A stretch of 64,000 nt of DNA from Charina bottae (lineage: Eukaryota; Chordata; Lepidosauria; Squamata; Charinaidae): assembly GCA_023362775.1 (NCBI GenBank), contig JALMGJ010000001.1, positions 88,662,501 to 88,726,500 on the forward strand, written 5' to 3'. Position 1 is the first letter of the stretch. Every line of letters begins with the position of its first letter. The translations under genes and the position numbers were made by a program. This document shows, piece by piece, positions 22,488 to 33,483 of this stretch. The notes beneath the pieces are model-generated. The model saw only the letters and a list, made by a program, of their open reading frames with translations, did not search any database and had not been told where the DNA came from.

Positions 22488-23123
22488 ATACAGAATACAA
22501 AAAAAAATTAATACTATAATGAAGGCCCATTAAAGGAGATGCATCTTTGTAGATTTTCTGAAGGAAGTGTGAGGATTCAAAACATGTCCTTAGGGTGTGT
22601 GTGTTCTAGCCTGGGAGTGGTGAAAGAGAAAGTCTTCCCCCATCTGCCAGGTAAACAAACATTGGACAATGGAAGCATGTTTAGAAAGGTCTCTTCTGCG
22701 GATCTTGGTGAGACAGGTTCATAGTGGAAGAGGTGGTTCCTGAGATGCCAAGCACTAAGTTTAGAGCTTTAAACTTCAATATCAACACCTGTGCCCAGTA
22801 ATCGGTTGGCAATCAGTGCAGGTTTTTTTGTGTTTTTATTTTGGTTTTCTTTGTTTTTTAGTTATAAAATGGCATTTTATTGCCAGAAAACTATAACATT
22901 TATCTGTCAGGAAAAGTAATGAAGTGGCTTCTCCATAATTTATTGTAATTATTGAAATGGCACTTACTTAATTCATTGGAACAATGTCTATTTCTGTTTC
23001 ATAGTATTGGACACAACAGTAGCTTAAGAACAGGAAAGCTGTGATCATGTCAAGTATACATAAACTACAGCTTGAAGAATGAAAGTCGTGTTTTAAAAAG
23101 TCCCATTTAGTGTAATTTTTCAG

Positions 23124-23220
23124 GAACCTTTCGCTTGTCTCCTGTGGCCACGCCTGGAATATATCTTAGTGCTGCCCAGGACCACAAGATGAAACATGAT
23201 GCCACCTTGGAACCCAGAAG
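23124..23220 (+). other. Candidate cryptic or alternative exon in PINX1 intron 6
   Basis: A good acceptor (GTAATTTTTCAG) and consensus donor (AAG|GTAAGT) bound a 97-bp segment. One of its three frames is fully open (TFRLSPVATPGIYLSAAQDH and onward). Spliced after PINX1 exon 6 (phase 0) it would be read in another frame and stop after 22 codons, giving a protein of about 178 aa. It may be a poison or alternative exon, an exon of an unrelated transcript, or chance. Confidence 0.3.
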
Positions 23221-23705
23221 GTAAGTTTTCAGCAGCCAGTGGTGCAGAACAGAAAGAGAGATTTCCCAATCAGTAAGTCAACCTCAGAACCCTTTATTAG
23301 CATGAAAAGATTATTTCAGGACTTTCTTCAGCAGATGGAAGGTCCTACTTCTCTGTAGGACAGAAGAACTATCCACAACAGCCTAGTTAGGGTCATTTAA
23401 AGAGACAGGTGAAAATAGAGGCTGTACTTTGGCTTCTTGTAGTTCTGTGTCAGGCTTGGATAGCACTTCCTCTCTTGCTTTAAGCTGTTCTGCTTAAAGC
23501 TACTGTACCTCTTGCATAATAGAGGTTTGAGGTCCTTGATGCAGTTTTCCAGCTAGAATTCCAGCAGTAGGCTGCAGTTCTTCTGTCTCATGGTTCTATA
23601 ATCTATCACAAACTATGATCAAGAGAGATGGCAGGCAGAAAAATCATGGAGAGAAGTAGTCATCAACACTTTTCACCAAGCAACATCTCCAGCACAGACC
23701 TCTTA

Positions 23706-23708
<3 letters not shown>

Positions 23709-23736
<28 letters not shown>

Positions 23737-23737
23737 C
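23709..23737. repeat. (GT)n microsatellite
   Basis: About 14 GT units. Confidence 0.95.
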
Positions 23738-24162
23738 ATAGCTGGCACCCTAGGCCTAATTACAGTGCATTCGGAAAGTATTCAGACCCCCTTCACTTTT
23801 TTCAATTTTGTTATGTTGCAGCCTGATACTACAATCGTTCAAATTCATGTTTTGCCTCAGTAATCTACACTCAGTACCACATAATGACAAAGTGAAAACA
23901 GAATTTCAGAAGTGTCTGTAAATTTATCAAAAAGGAAAAACTGAAATACCACATGTATGTAAGTATTCAGACCCTTTGCAACAACAATTGAAATTTGGCT
24001 CAGGAGCCTCCAATTTCTCTTGATTGTTGCTGAGCTGTTCCTACACCTTGATTGGAGTCCACCTGTGGTAAATTAAATTGATTGGACGTGATTTGGAAAG
24101 GCACACACCTCTCTATAGAAGGCCTCATAGCAGACAATGCATACTGCATCAGAGCAAAAGCC

Positions 24163-25384
24163 ATGAGGTCAAAGGAACTGCCTGCAGAGCTCAGAGACAG
24201 GATTATTGCAAGGCACAGATCTGGGGACGGCTACAAAAAAAATTCTGCTGCACTGAAGGTTCCCAAGAGCACAGTGGATTCCATAATTCTCAAATGGAAG
24301 GAGTTTGGCACAACCAGGACCCTTCCAAGAGCTGGTTGCCTGGCTAAACTGAGCAATCAGGGGAGAAGAGCCTTAGTAAGAGAGGTGACCAAGAACCCGA
24401 CTGAGCTCCAGAGAGCCTGTGTGGAGATGGGACAAAGTTCCAGAAGGACAGCCATCACTGCAGCCCTCCACTGATCTGGGCTTTATGGCAGAGTGGCTAG
24501 ACCAGAGCTTTCCAAACTGTGTGTCAGGACACATTAGTGTGTCGGCTGCAGTGTCTGGGTGTGTTGTGGCTGCTGCTGCCTCCGAACCTGCCCTGCCAGG
24601 ATTCCATGCAGGTCCTAGTGCCTGCCTTGTGCCCTGCTGTAAGGGTGTGTCGCAAAATGATGCATGTCTAAAAAGTGTGTTACCAACATGAAAAGTTTGG
24701 AAAGCTCTGGGCTAGACAGAAGCCTCTCTTCAGTGCAAAACACATGAAAGCCCGCTTGGAGTTTGCAAAAAAGCACCTGAAGGACTTTCAGGCTGTGAGG
24801 AACAAGATTCTCTGGTCTGATGAAACCAAGATTGAACTGTTTGGCCTCAATTCTAAACGTTATGTCTGGAGGAAACCAGGCACTGCTCATCACCTGCCCA
24901 ATACCATCCCAATAGTGAAGCATGGTGGTGGCAGCATCATGCTGTGTGAGTCTTTTTCAGCAGCAGGGACTGGGAGACTGGTCAGGGTTGAAGGAAAGCT
25001 GAATGGAGCAAAGTACAGAGATATCCTCAGTGAAAACCTGTCCCACAGCGCTCAGGACCTCAGACTGGGCTGAAGGTTCACCTTCCAACATGACAATGAT
25101 CCTAATCACACAGCCAAGACAACACAGGAATGGCTTAGGGACAACTCTGTGAATGTCCTAGAGTGGCCCAGCCAGAGCCCTGACTTGAACCCTATTGAAC
25201 ATCTCTGGAGAGACCTAAAAATGGCTGTCCACCAACGGTCCCCATCCAACCTGATTGAGCTTGAGAGGATTTGCAAAGAAGAATGGCAGAAAATCCCCCA
25301 ATCCAGGTGTGGAAAGCTTGTCGCGTCATACCGAAAAAGACTCGAGGCTGTAATTGCTGCCAAAGGTGCTTCAACAAAGTACTG
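24163..25384 (+). pseudogene. Tc1-like transposase pseudogene
   Basis: The N-terminal helix-turn-helix DNA-binding part (MRSKELPAELRDRIIARHRS, then KVPKSTVDSIILKWKEFGTT) starts near 24163. The DDE catalytic blocks are [30 protein letters not shown] and [19 protein letters not shown], preserving D, D and E (DD34E). Stops occur at about 24471 and 25071, and the MITE at 24513-24712 interrupts the middle. Tc1 transposases cut and paste at TA sites; this copy is inactive. Confidence 0.9.
24513..24712. mobile_element. hAT MITE nested in the Tc1 element
   Basis: Ends CAGAGCTTTCCAAACT and AGTTTGGAAAGCTCTG with the 8-bp duplication GGCTAGAC on both sides. Same family as 9012 and 14089. Confidence 0.92.
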
Positions 25385-25419
25385 AGTAAAGGGTCTGAAT
25401 ACTTATTCCTCATCATGCC

Positions 25420-26280
25420 ATCTGCGAATCTGCAGTGACAGTAGAGATGAAGTATTCGTAGACTGTGAACCTGCACTTTCAGAGTGAGTGCAACCCTGTC
25501 CAAATCATACTGCTCATTTCCTAGTGAGCAACAGCACTTATATCTTTTCTGGATCTAATTTCATGTTTTCCCCCTTTATTTAGTTCATTTTCAAACTCAG
25601 TGTTCAAGTATAATAATTGCTTCTGTGGGGTTTGAGAGCAAGAAGCAAAAGAGCTGGATGTCATCAGCATACCGGTGGCACCTCATAATAAAGTTCTAGG
25701 TAACATCCCCAGCAATCTCATGTAAAACACTATATAGCACAGGAGACAAAATTGAACCCTTTGAGATACCATAAAATGCCCTGGGGCAGAACAGTAGTTG
25801 TCAAGCATCATCTTCTGGAACCATTGCAAAAGACTGCTGAGTATCTAGTCTCACAGAACAGTCCAGAAGGGTGCCATGGTCAATTGTATCAAAAGCGGCT
25901 ATGAGATTCAGGAGAACTAGTAAGACTGCACTATTCCTATCCATTTTCTAGCATAGATCAACCACCAAGACAAAGTGAGCTCAACACTATATCCTGGCTG
26001 CATGTTGGAGCTGCAAGGCCACCATCTTCTTGGTCACTTTTCCAAGAAATTGAATCTTTGGGACTGGCCTATAATTACACAGATCTCCCCAGTCAAGGGA
26101 GGTTTTTTTTTTTCACTAGAGGTCTTATAATTTGATCTTTTAGGCAATGGAATGTGTGTCTCCTACAACAAGCCACTAATCACCCCTGTTAACCATGGTG
26201 CCAGTTTATTCGGTGTGGGTGATATAGAGGGAAAGAAGCAAGCCTTCAGTGATACAGGGGAAGAATCCTGAAGTTCTTTA
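25420..26280 (-). mobile_element. L2/CR1-clade LINE, reverse transcriptase fragment, minus strand
   Basis: On the minus strand, blocks of a LINE RT are legible: an AAFDTIDHGTLL segment near 25900, a palm segment reading RCHRYADDIQL near 25665 (the catalytic YADD), and a product end near 25600. Frames are broken. Confidence 0.7.
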
Positions 26281-26304
26281 CTCCATTTTTTTTAAAAAAA
26301 ATGT

Positions 26305-26540
26305 TTTTGTGCCTTTGAGTCAGTCTTAACTCCTGGCAACTATGTGAACAATTCCATGCAATTTTCTTGGCAACATTTTTCAGACATGGTTTGCCATTGC
26401 CTTCATCCTAGGGCTGAGAGATAGTGACTGGCCCAAAATCACCCAGCTGGCTTCATGCCTAAGGCAGGATTATAATTCACTGTCTTCCAGTTCTAGCCCA
26501 GTTATTTTAACCACTAGACCAAATTGGCTCTCTTTAGTCC
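26305..26540 (-). mobile_element. tRNA-derived SINE, family 1, minus strand
   Basis: Reverse complement of the 9888 type: CCTTTGAGTCAGTCTTAACTCC at the 3' end side and ACTAGACCAAATTGGCTCTC at the promoter end. More diverged than the 9888 copy. Confidence 0.8.
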
Positions 26541-28305
26541 ATACCTGATCTGATTTCCTCCACTTATGTTTCAATTCTCTTCCTGTCTGTTCCACTGTAC
26601 TCAGCTCCATAATAACTAAAGGAGCTGCTTAGATCTGCAAGGGGGAAGAGAGCATTTAGGAATGATTGTATCAATCCCCAGGGCTGCCTCTATTCCACAG
26701 ATCAGCCAGTGCTTTGTTCCTTTCACCAGTAGACAAGATGGGAAACTCTCCTAGCACACTCAGGAAAACATCTGGATTCATCAGGTGCCTACATCAAACT
26801 TAATTTAATCATTCTTTCACTCCTGTATAGGTTTGAACCTTTTAATTTCAGAATACGGAATTAGTTAAATAGTTTCTTCTTATGCCTGTCTCCTTTCAAA
26901 TCTCTCGTAAGATACAAAAAAATAACATTCTGTTAGTTCCTATCTGACTAAACTCCCTGGGTAACACACACATGCACGCTCTCCTCTATGTTTCCTTCCC
27001 CCATCCAGCTGTATTTCCCGACAAAGCTTTATCACTAAGGAATGCATTCCTGAAAGAGACATAAAATTTGGTTTCATTTTGATGGGGATGGGAACATGCA
27101 TTCACAAGAATGGTGTAAAATTATGGAGTCACAATTTGGACACAGAAAAGAGCATTATGTACATCTACATACTGATTACTGAGCTGTCTTGATTAGGAAG
27201 AGCTTTCCTTTGAGACATGTAGTTTCAACACATTAGAGGTTGGAAAAGTGACACCTCCACCTTCCGATCCCTTCCCTTGATTGGTCATGTCAGATTACAA
27301 TCCTTCTGGGTGATGCTACCCTCTTAAGACAATTTCCTGATTACTAACACATTTTTTCTGCTCAAAGTTTCCCTTTCCTGATGCACACATTTCCTGATGA
27401 TCATCAGATGAATTGAATGACGGGGGTGGGCTGCTTGTTCAAGACTTGAAACTTTTGGCAGTTTTAGCCATTGCTCATTTAACCTTACAAGAAAGTTCTC
27501 ATTTCCCCCCTTAGCTACAGAGAACTGGATGAGCTAAAAGGCCCTGTGATTGAGCTTAGTCAATAGAACAGAAGTGGGTAGAAGAAGGTAGATCAGGATT
27601 TACTGGACGATCACTTGGTCATTTGCAATAGATCAATTTGTTAAAGAAACAGCCACAAACTAGTCTCTAAACTAGCTATTAAAGTGATACTGAAAAAAAT
27701 TCTTCAAAAGAATTTTGCTCAGAGGGATTCTTCTTCTTAATTTTTCTAAGTTTTTGCCTGTTCTGATCCACTTTGCACCTGATATTTTTAGTGGTTCCTA
27801 TGGAACTATTAAAGAACAAAACCAATCCCAGCAGGTTGAACTCTGCCCAATCCTAGTATATAATGATTTTGCAAGGAGAGGGTTCTCAATCCAAGGCCTG
27901 GTATTTCCAACTTTAAAAAACAGCAGATAAAATAAAATTCTCTACCTGGTATGCTAGAAATCTAATATAAGTCAGAGTAGACAATGATTGAACTAAGTGG
28001 ACAAATAATCTGAGCTGCTTTAAAGGCCATTTGTCCATCTACTAATCATCCATAGATCAGCTTCCCCATTATTGATCACTGTATAGCACAAAGAGCATGG
28101 GGTGGTATGCTATAGGAAAGTATTTATGAAAAGTATTTAAAGAGGTTGAAGTGAAAAAGTACAGGATGTGAATGAGAGATGGGGCATCTGTTTGCAACGT
28201 GTTTGGTCAGAGTTGGTCCTGGAAGCTCTTTATATATTAAGTTCTGGGTTTATATGCTGTCTTTCAAAAAAGTTAGATGGAAAAAAGCAACTTTCCAGGA
28301 TGAAT

Positions 28306-28376
28306 TTATGTATGTATGTATGTATGTATGTATGTATGTATGTATGTATGTATGTATGTATGTATGTATGTATGTC
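28306..28376. repeat. (TATG)n microsatellite
   Basis: About 17 uninterrupted TATG units. They adjoin the 3' end of a minus-strand LINE and probably grew from its tail. Open frames across it are repeat artefacts. Confidence 0.95.
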
Positions 28377-28690
28377 AACTTGTATTACCGCTCCATCTCC
28401 CCCAAGGGAGACTCTGGGCGGCTTTCCGGGATGATTTACAAAGCAACTGAAACAATGAAAGCAATACAATCTGTAAATTAAAGATTAAAAAATCACAAAA
28501 GGAACTCATTTGAAAGGCTTGTTCTGGGAAAATAAAAACACTGATAGCAAAGACTGATAGCTTCAAAAATGACATTGGCTTAGGGACCAGGCGAACCCTT
28601 CTGGAGAAATCATTCCATAATTAGGAAGTCATTGTCAAGAAGGCCTTCTCCTTGATTACCAACCATATTAATTCTATGGATAGAGACTAA
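28377..28690 (-). mobile_element. CR1/L2 LINE 3' end, minus strand
   Basis: CGCTCCATCTCCCCCAAGGG followed by AGACTCTGGGCGGCTTTCCG is the reverse complement of the conserved 3' terminal hairpin of the 5446 and 17985 copies. Diverged body follows. Confidence 0.7.
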
Positions 28691-28804
28691 TGGAGAATCA
28701 CTCTTGATTTGTAATAAAGGGGTGGATTTTCTGCATCTCTCTATGAAATTTCTCTAATGGATCAGTATGGTTGCTTGTGGATTTTTTTCTTCTTGCATAG
28801 TGTG

Positions 28805-29170
28805 GAGAATGTGGTTTAGGTGAAGGATTTTTCCATCTCAAAGTACTAAAACCTGTGGCTGAACAATGAGAAATTCAGGATAGGCCAAAAGATGTACTTA
28901 TTCAGATAGTGAATCATCAGACTATTGCATGTACAATAGTTGTAATGATGGCCACTAATTTAAACTGCTTTAAAAGGGGAGTAAAGTTATTGGTGTTTAC
29001 CCATCATGACAAGTATATATGTTACTTCCAGTAATGAAGGCAGTATGGCCCACCAGCTCCTGGAAAACATAGGATATTGGTTTCTCAAAGAGATCTGGTT
29101 GGTCTCTGTGGTAACAGACTCTTAAGCTACTGTAGGTAGGTCTGACCCAGCAGTGTTCTTATGTTCAGTG
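28805..29170 (+). repeat. Old dispersed repeat, unclassified
   Basis: Blocks such as GATGGCCACTAATTTAAACT, GCTTTAAAAGGGGAGTAAAG and the end CAGTGTTCTTATGTTC resemble a common reptile interspersed repeat. A related fragment lies at 46190-46520. The class is uncertain. Confidence 0.4.
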
Positions 29171-29767
29171 GATAATATTCATGGCATCTATATGGAATTT
29201 CAAGGTCAGTAAGAAAGAGCTATTTTATGTCTGATTTTGGGGGGAGGGGGTCTCAAGCCTTCTCACAGGACAGCATTGGGGGGGGGAAGATTGAATGAGA
29301 TGGGCCCTTGAATGCTAGCTGCAAGAACATTTCTTATTGACTCGTATGCCTGCAGTCAAACATAGTACCTGCATTCCTCAAATTATGTGAGTCAACGTTC
29401 TTCAACTTGAGGACCCTCTCATTGTGTGGATTCAACCCCCAGAGGTCCCTAGCCAGGTAGGCTATTGCTGAGAATTCCAGAAGTTGATGTTCACACATCT
29501 GGATGGCCCCAGGTTGGAGAAGGCTAATATAAGTGGATGAGGAAAAAGTTAAACTAGTATCTACCTTACTTTGGCTTAATGTAAACTTTTCCAGCAGTCT
29601 GGAGTTTCAGAAATGGTGTTTTTAAATGCCCACAATCATTCTAAAATGTATTGAGGACCTGCTTAGGATATAGGCTTTTTGGTATATCTGAATAAATAGG
29701 TGATACATGTCAAATGATGCTCTATTGCCTCTTACATGGGTGCTCTTGTAACCAAATTGGGGGCGGG

Positions 29768-29768
<1 letters not shown>

Positions 29769-29807
<39 letters not shown>
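29769..29807. repeat. (TAA)n microsatellite
   Basis: About 13 TAA units. Confidence 0.95.
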
Positions 29808-29810
<3 letters not shown>

Positions 29811-29974
29811 TCAAAGATAAGGCAGCCACACAGAATCAAGTATAGAGCTATGATAGAATTTGCAGTTTCACCCCTTCCCCTGCCAATTCCTTCATTGGTG
29901 AAGAATCTCTTCTCTAGCCATCGATTCCTTGGGGAGTTTGTTAGGGCCCAATGCAATACCAAGAGCGGGGAGGA

Positions 29975-30140
29975 AATTTGGTTTTGATTTATTATCTGGC
30001 CTTCTCATTCGGTCACTTCGATAGGCTAAAAGAGCCGAGTTGGCTTTAATGTGTCGCCATTAGAGACTGAACATTAGCTGGGATAACCCATCATGCCTCA
30101 CAGTGAAAAATGTCCCCTGATTGGCTAATTAATCAGTCAA
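29975..30140. other. Candidate conserved non-coding element
   Basis: A stretch without repeat character has a homeodomain-like GGCTAATTAATCAGTCAAAG and several short palindromes. This is a guess from composition only. Confidence 0.2.
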
Positions 30141-31589
30141 AGGGGAATGACACGACTCTTTGGCTTGAGGGACTCTGCTGTGGTGGTAAACAGCCGTGTT
30201 GATAAATGGTCTCTCCGCAAATTCATATATCAAGAAAACTTAAGTCACTTTTTAACTGTACTTTGGCTGAAAGCAGGATTACTTGTTTTCCACAGTTTTC
30301 TCCATTCCTGTTGTTTTTTCTTTTCTTTTTAAATTCTGCTGGCTTTGCTTTTTATAGTATTTTGGGGCACAATAAAAAGTCTGGAGGGGAGCAGGCACCT
30401 CCATGGTGAAGATGACTAGAGGTTGCTGTCAGGTTCTTAATGGGAGCTGGTTCCCTAAACTGTCTTCAGGGCTGTTTGCAGTGCCAGGGCTCAGCCCGGC
30501 ACCAGTGAAGCATCCCGGAGCATGTTCCAAAGTGTTGCCTTACTCCTGAGCAAGAGTTAACAGCCTGCTAAGCAGTGAGAGTAAGCAGACCTAAGTAAGA
30601 AGTAGCCTTGTTGGTTTGGGAGGTTTTTAATTCATGGAGGATAGAGCCAAACTGGCTGTATAGAGTCCTATGTTACTGAATACCAGTGGCTACCTCTGAA
30701 TCTCTCTGTATGCTCAGCTTTCCCAATCCCATTGTGAGGGAGAAATGCATCACTATGTAAAAGAATCACCAGTAAGACACGTTAAAAATAAAGCTTTAAA
30801 AATTAGCTCTACTAATTCCTCTACCATGAATCGCCTCATCCCCACTAGTAGGGTTGCAGCTTAATAACCATGTTTAAGTAACTGAGAGGCATCTATGGGA
30901 GTGTATGCCTTCTCTCCAGAGTACAAATCCCCCTCCCCACCTTGAGTGCAGGTGAAGCAAAAGTGCAGGTGAAGCAAGAGGGAGCATAACTACATTCAGC
31001 AAAGAACCTTGAAGAGGTCATCTAATTAGGAAAGTTGCAGGCAACTACCACGTTCTCCAGCTAATGCTGCAGTACAATAGATTTGATCCCTTGCAACAAA
31101 GCATTGACCTTCCTTTCAAGACGTGGCTTCAGCAGGCCAAAGTTGCATTATGTCTAAGCTGGAAAGGCAGGTAGTGAACTGAGGTCATCTTCTCCCACAT
31201 GATGAGCTAGAATTATCACAACTCCACAATTCTCAGCCAGCATGTTGTAATCCCAACACATTTATTGAATGAATCGGATTTAAAAGAAACTGACCTGAGT
31301 GCTGTGGCTCTGTATCTCTGAGCCTATTTTTACTGCTCTCCCTCGGCAGTAATTTCTCAAATAGTGGTCTAGAAAAATAGTTTTCATCACATGTGGGGTG
31401 CCTTTTCCTCAGTATTCAGAATGATAATCTTTACTCCTGGTTTTTTTGTGGTTAAACACGTATGTTTTGTAAATTCTTTTCCTAAGGCTTCTGAAGTTGA
31501 AAAGTGACTGAGGTTCAACAGGCTTCCTAAAAAATCAGATGACCCATTACTTTTGGTCATCTTCCTAATAAGGTTGGAACTTGGAGGTG

Positions 31590-31780
31590 GCAAAGCTCAA
31601 TGAAGAAGCTCATGCTTCACATGTAGAAAGTCCCAGATTCAGTTCCCATTATCTCCATTTAAAGAGGTCCTCAGGTAGCAATTCTGAGAGTAATTTTCTT
31701 CTGTGGCCCGGGAAGTAAATTACAATAATCAGCCCAAATCAGTGCTTACAGAAGGACCAGGTCAAAGGCAGCCAACAAAT
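31590..31780 (+). mobile_element. tRNA-derived SINE, family 3 (diverged)
   Basis: GCTTCACATGTAGAAAGTCC and CAGATTCAGTTCCCATTATC form a tRNA-like B-box region. A minus-strand relative is at 43877-43975. Confidence 0.5.
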
Positions 31781-32544
31781 ATTACTATTTATTACTACTT
31801 TGGCAAAGAGAGAAGCAGTTATCTCTGCAGCCTGCATACGGCCCTTCCCCTCCTCACGTATGGATCTCAAAGCACCCAGAGATTGTGCTGCTTAAACTCG
31901 GTGGCAAACCAGGCAATTTTTGGTGCAGTGCAAAAATGCTGAAATACAAGTGGAAATGTAGTGCTGAATCTCCACAAAATAAAGCAAGCTCTATTTCCAC
32001 CTACTGACCTCCCTCCATCTCTTTGGGTGTCCACAGCTCTCACGGCTTTGATCAAAATGACAAAAGCAGTGCCATGCCACAACCTCCGCCCCTTTTGGAT
32101 GTGAATGCAATCTCACAGTGCATGTGCAAAAGGGGCAGGGCTGCTGGCCGAATTTGGTTCCCCCTGCAGACTCGCTGCCCACCTCCATCACTCTCCTGAT
32201 GAAAATAGGTTGAGTTACTCCATTGTGAATGCAGTGGTGAAACTGCCCCACCTCTGTCTTGCCTGCCAGAAACAGGCTGAGGCAGTGTACCACAAAGTCA
32301 GTGGCAAAACTGCTGATGGTTGACTGCATAATTTTTGGGTGAATAATGTCAGAATAAAGCTGGAAATTAGTACATGAAGTGTCTCAGAGGCAAAACACAT
32401 TCCTATTCACCTTTAAAAAGCTTTAGAATCCTCAAAAACAGAAGATAGGATTGTAGATCCTCTCCTTGTGTGATATGTCGATGAAGATTCTCAGTCATCC
32501 AGGTGGAATTGTCTGTAGGTGAGACATGGCAACTGGATTTCTTT

Positions 32545-32601
32545 CTTTTGGTTGAAACGTTTCGCTGCTTGTCCAAGTAGCTTCTTCAGTCTGGGCAAAA
32601 G
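32545..32601 (-). ncRNA. Hammerhead-like motif, left inverted copy (family B)
   Basis: Exact reverse-complement arrangement of 35334-35390: CTTTTG, AACGTTTC, the stem II arms, TCTTCAG and CAAAAG on the plus strand. Confidence 0.6.
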
Positions 32602-32898
32602 TTGGTGAGGAGACCCCATATATGTCTTCCAGGGTGGCTGTATTGACCTTACACCTGATTGGCTTGTTAATTGGGCAATTGAGGTGTAGATAGTCTTTGG
32701 GATGTCTTACTCCTAAAACCTTTTTTCATCCCCAAGAGGATCATTAAATGTGGCCTTGCTGGTGAACTTGTGAAGTGGCCTTAATCTTCCTGGGGACTAA
32801 TGAAAGAGCAGCATGATAAATTGGGGACAAGTTGTGCCTGAGGTCTCCGTGGCAGACAACAGAACCTCATCCCGACAAGCCTACACCTGCGATCCACG

Positions 32899-33483
32899 AT
32901 GAAGGGTCACAGAGCAGACAAGATCCTGCAGAAGGCACAAAGACATCATCTTAATGAAAGAATAAGACAGGTCCACTTCACCATTGACGCCCTGCAATAC
33001 AACGTTGAACACCTTCACCAGGAACTCACGGCCACCCTTCCTAACCCAGTCCTGGATAGAGTAATCCAGTTTGGCAACAAAACACAACTGGCCCAACACC
33101 ACAAGGTGAAGGAGAGACAAACTAAGAAATTTGACATACTTCTCTCCCGCAGCAAGCAGAAACAAGGAGCGGGAAAACCCGCTGGGAGGAACAACAATGA
33201 CGGGACCACAGAGGACAAAAAGAACATGTGGGTGAAGAACCTCTCAGACAGGGAACTCACCCAACCAGAGAGAGACGTCTTAGCCAAAGGTCTTAATTTT
33301 GCCATCACTCCCAAGCAGGTTCCGGTGGTGGAGCTCATTACGGCCACAGAATCTGCCATCCGAAACAACCATCTACCCTTTGAAGAAGCAGAACAACTCC
33401 GGCTTAAAATCTCTGCAGCACTGTCCAGTGCTCAACCTTCTCCCCCCAACCTCACCATCCCTGACAGCCCTCAGCAAAGATGA
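32899..33483 (+). pseudogene. PLE family B, N-terminal part of the polyprotein
   Basis: The 194-aa frame begins MKGHRADKILQKAQRHHLNE and ends shortly after KISAALSSAQPS. It contains NLSDRELTQPERDVLAKGLN, an N-terminal block typical of PLE RTs just before the catalytic domain. Its natural continuation is in the frame of 33299-35203, which overlaps it; a single frame change near 33450-33480 separates the two. A small insertion or deletion is the simplest explanation; programmed frameshifting is unproven. Confidence 0.8.

Larger units (their letters stand above)
23763..25406 (+). mobile_element. Tc1-like DNA transposon, decayed
   Basis: The left terminus CAGTGCATTCGGAAAGTATT follows a TA and is the hallmark end of a vertebrate Tc1-like family. 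The right side stops near GGGTCTGAATACTTAT without the matching inverted repeat, so it is 3' truncated. The transposase frame is broken and an hAT MITE sits inside. Confidence 0.88.

Noticed and set aside
28168..28481. ORFs of 79-100 aa
   Set aside because: They are open only because TATG repeats lack stops in all frames.
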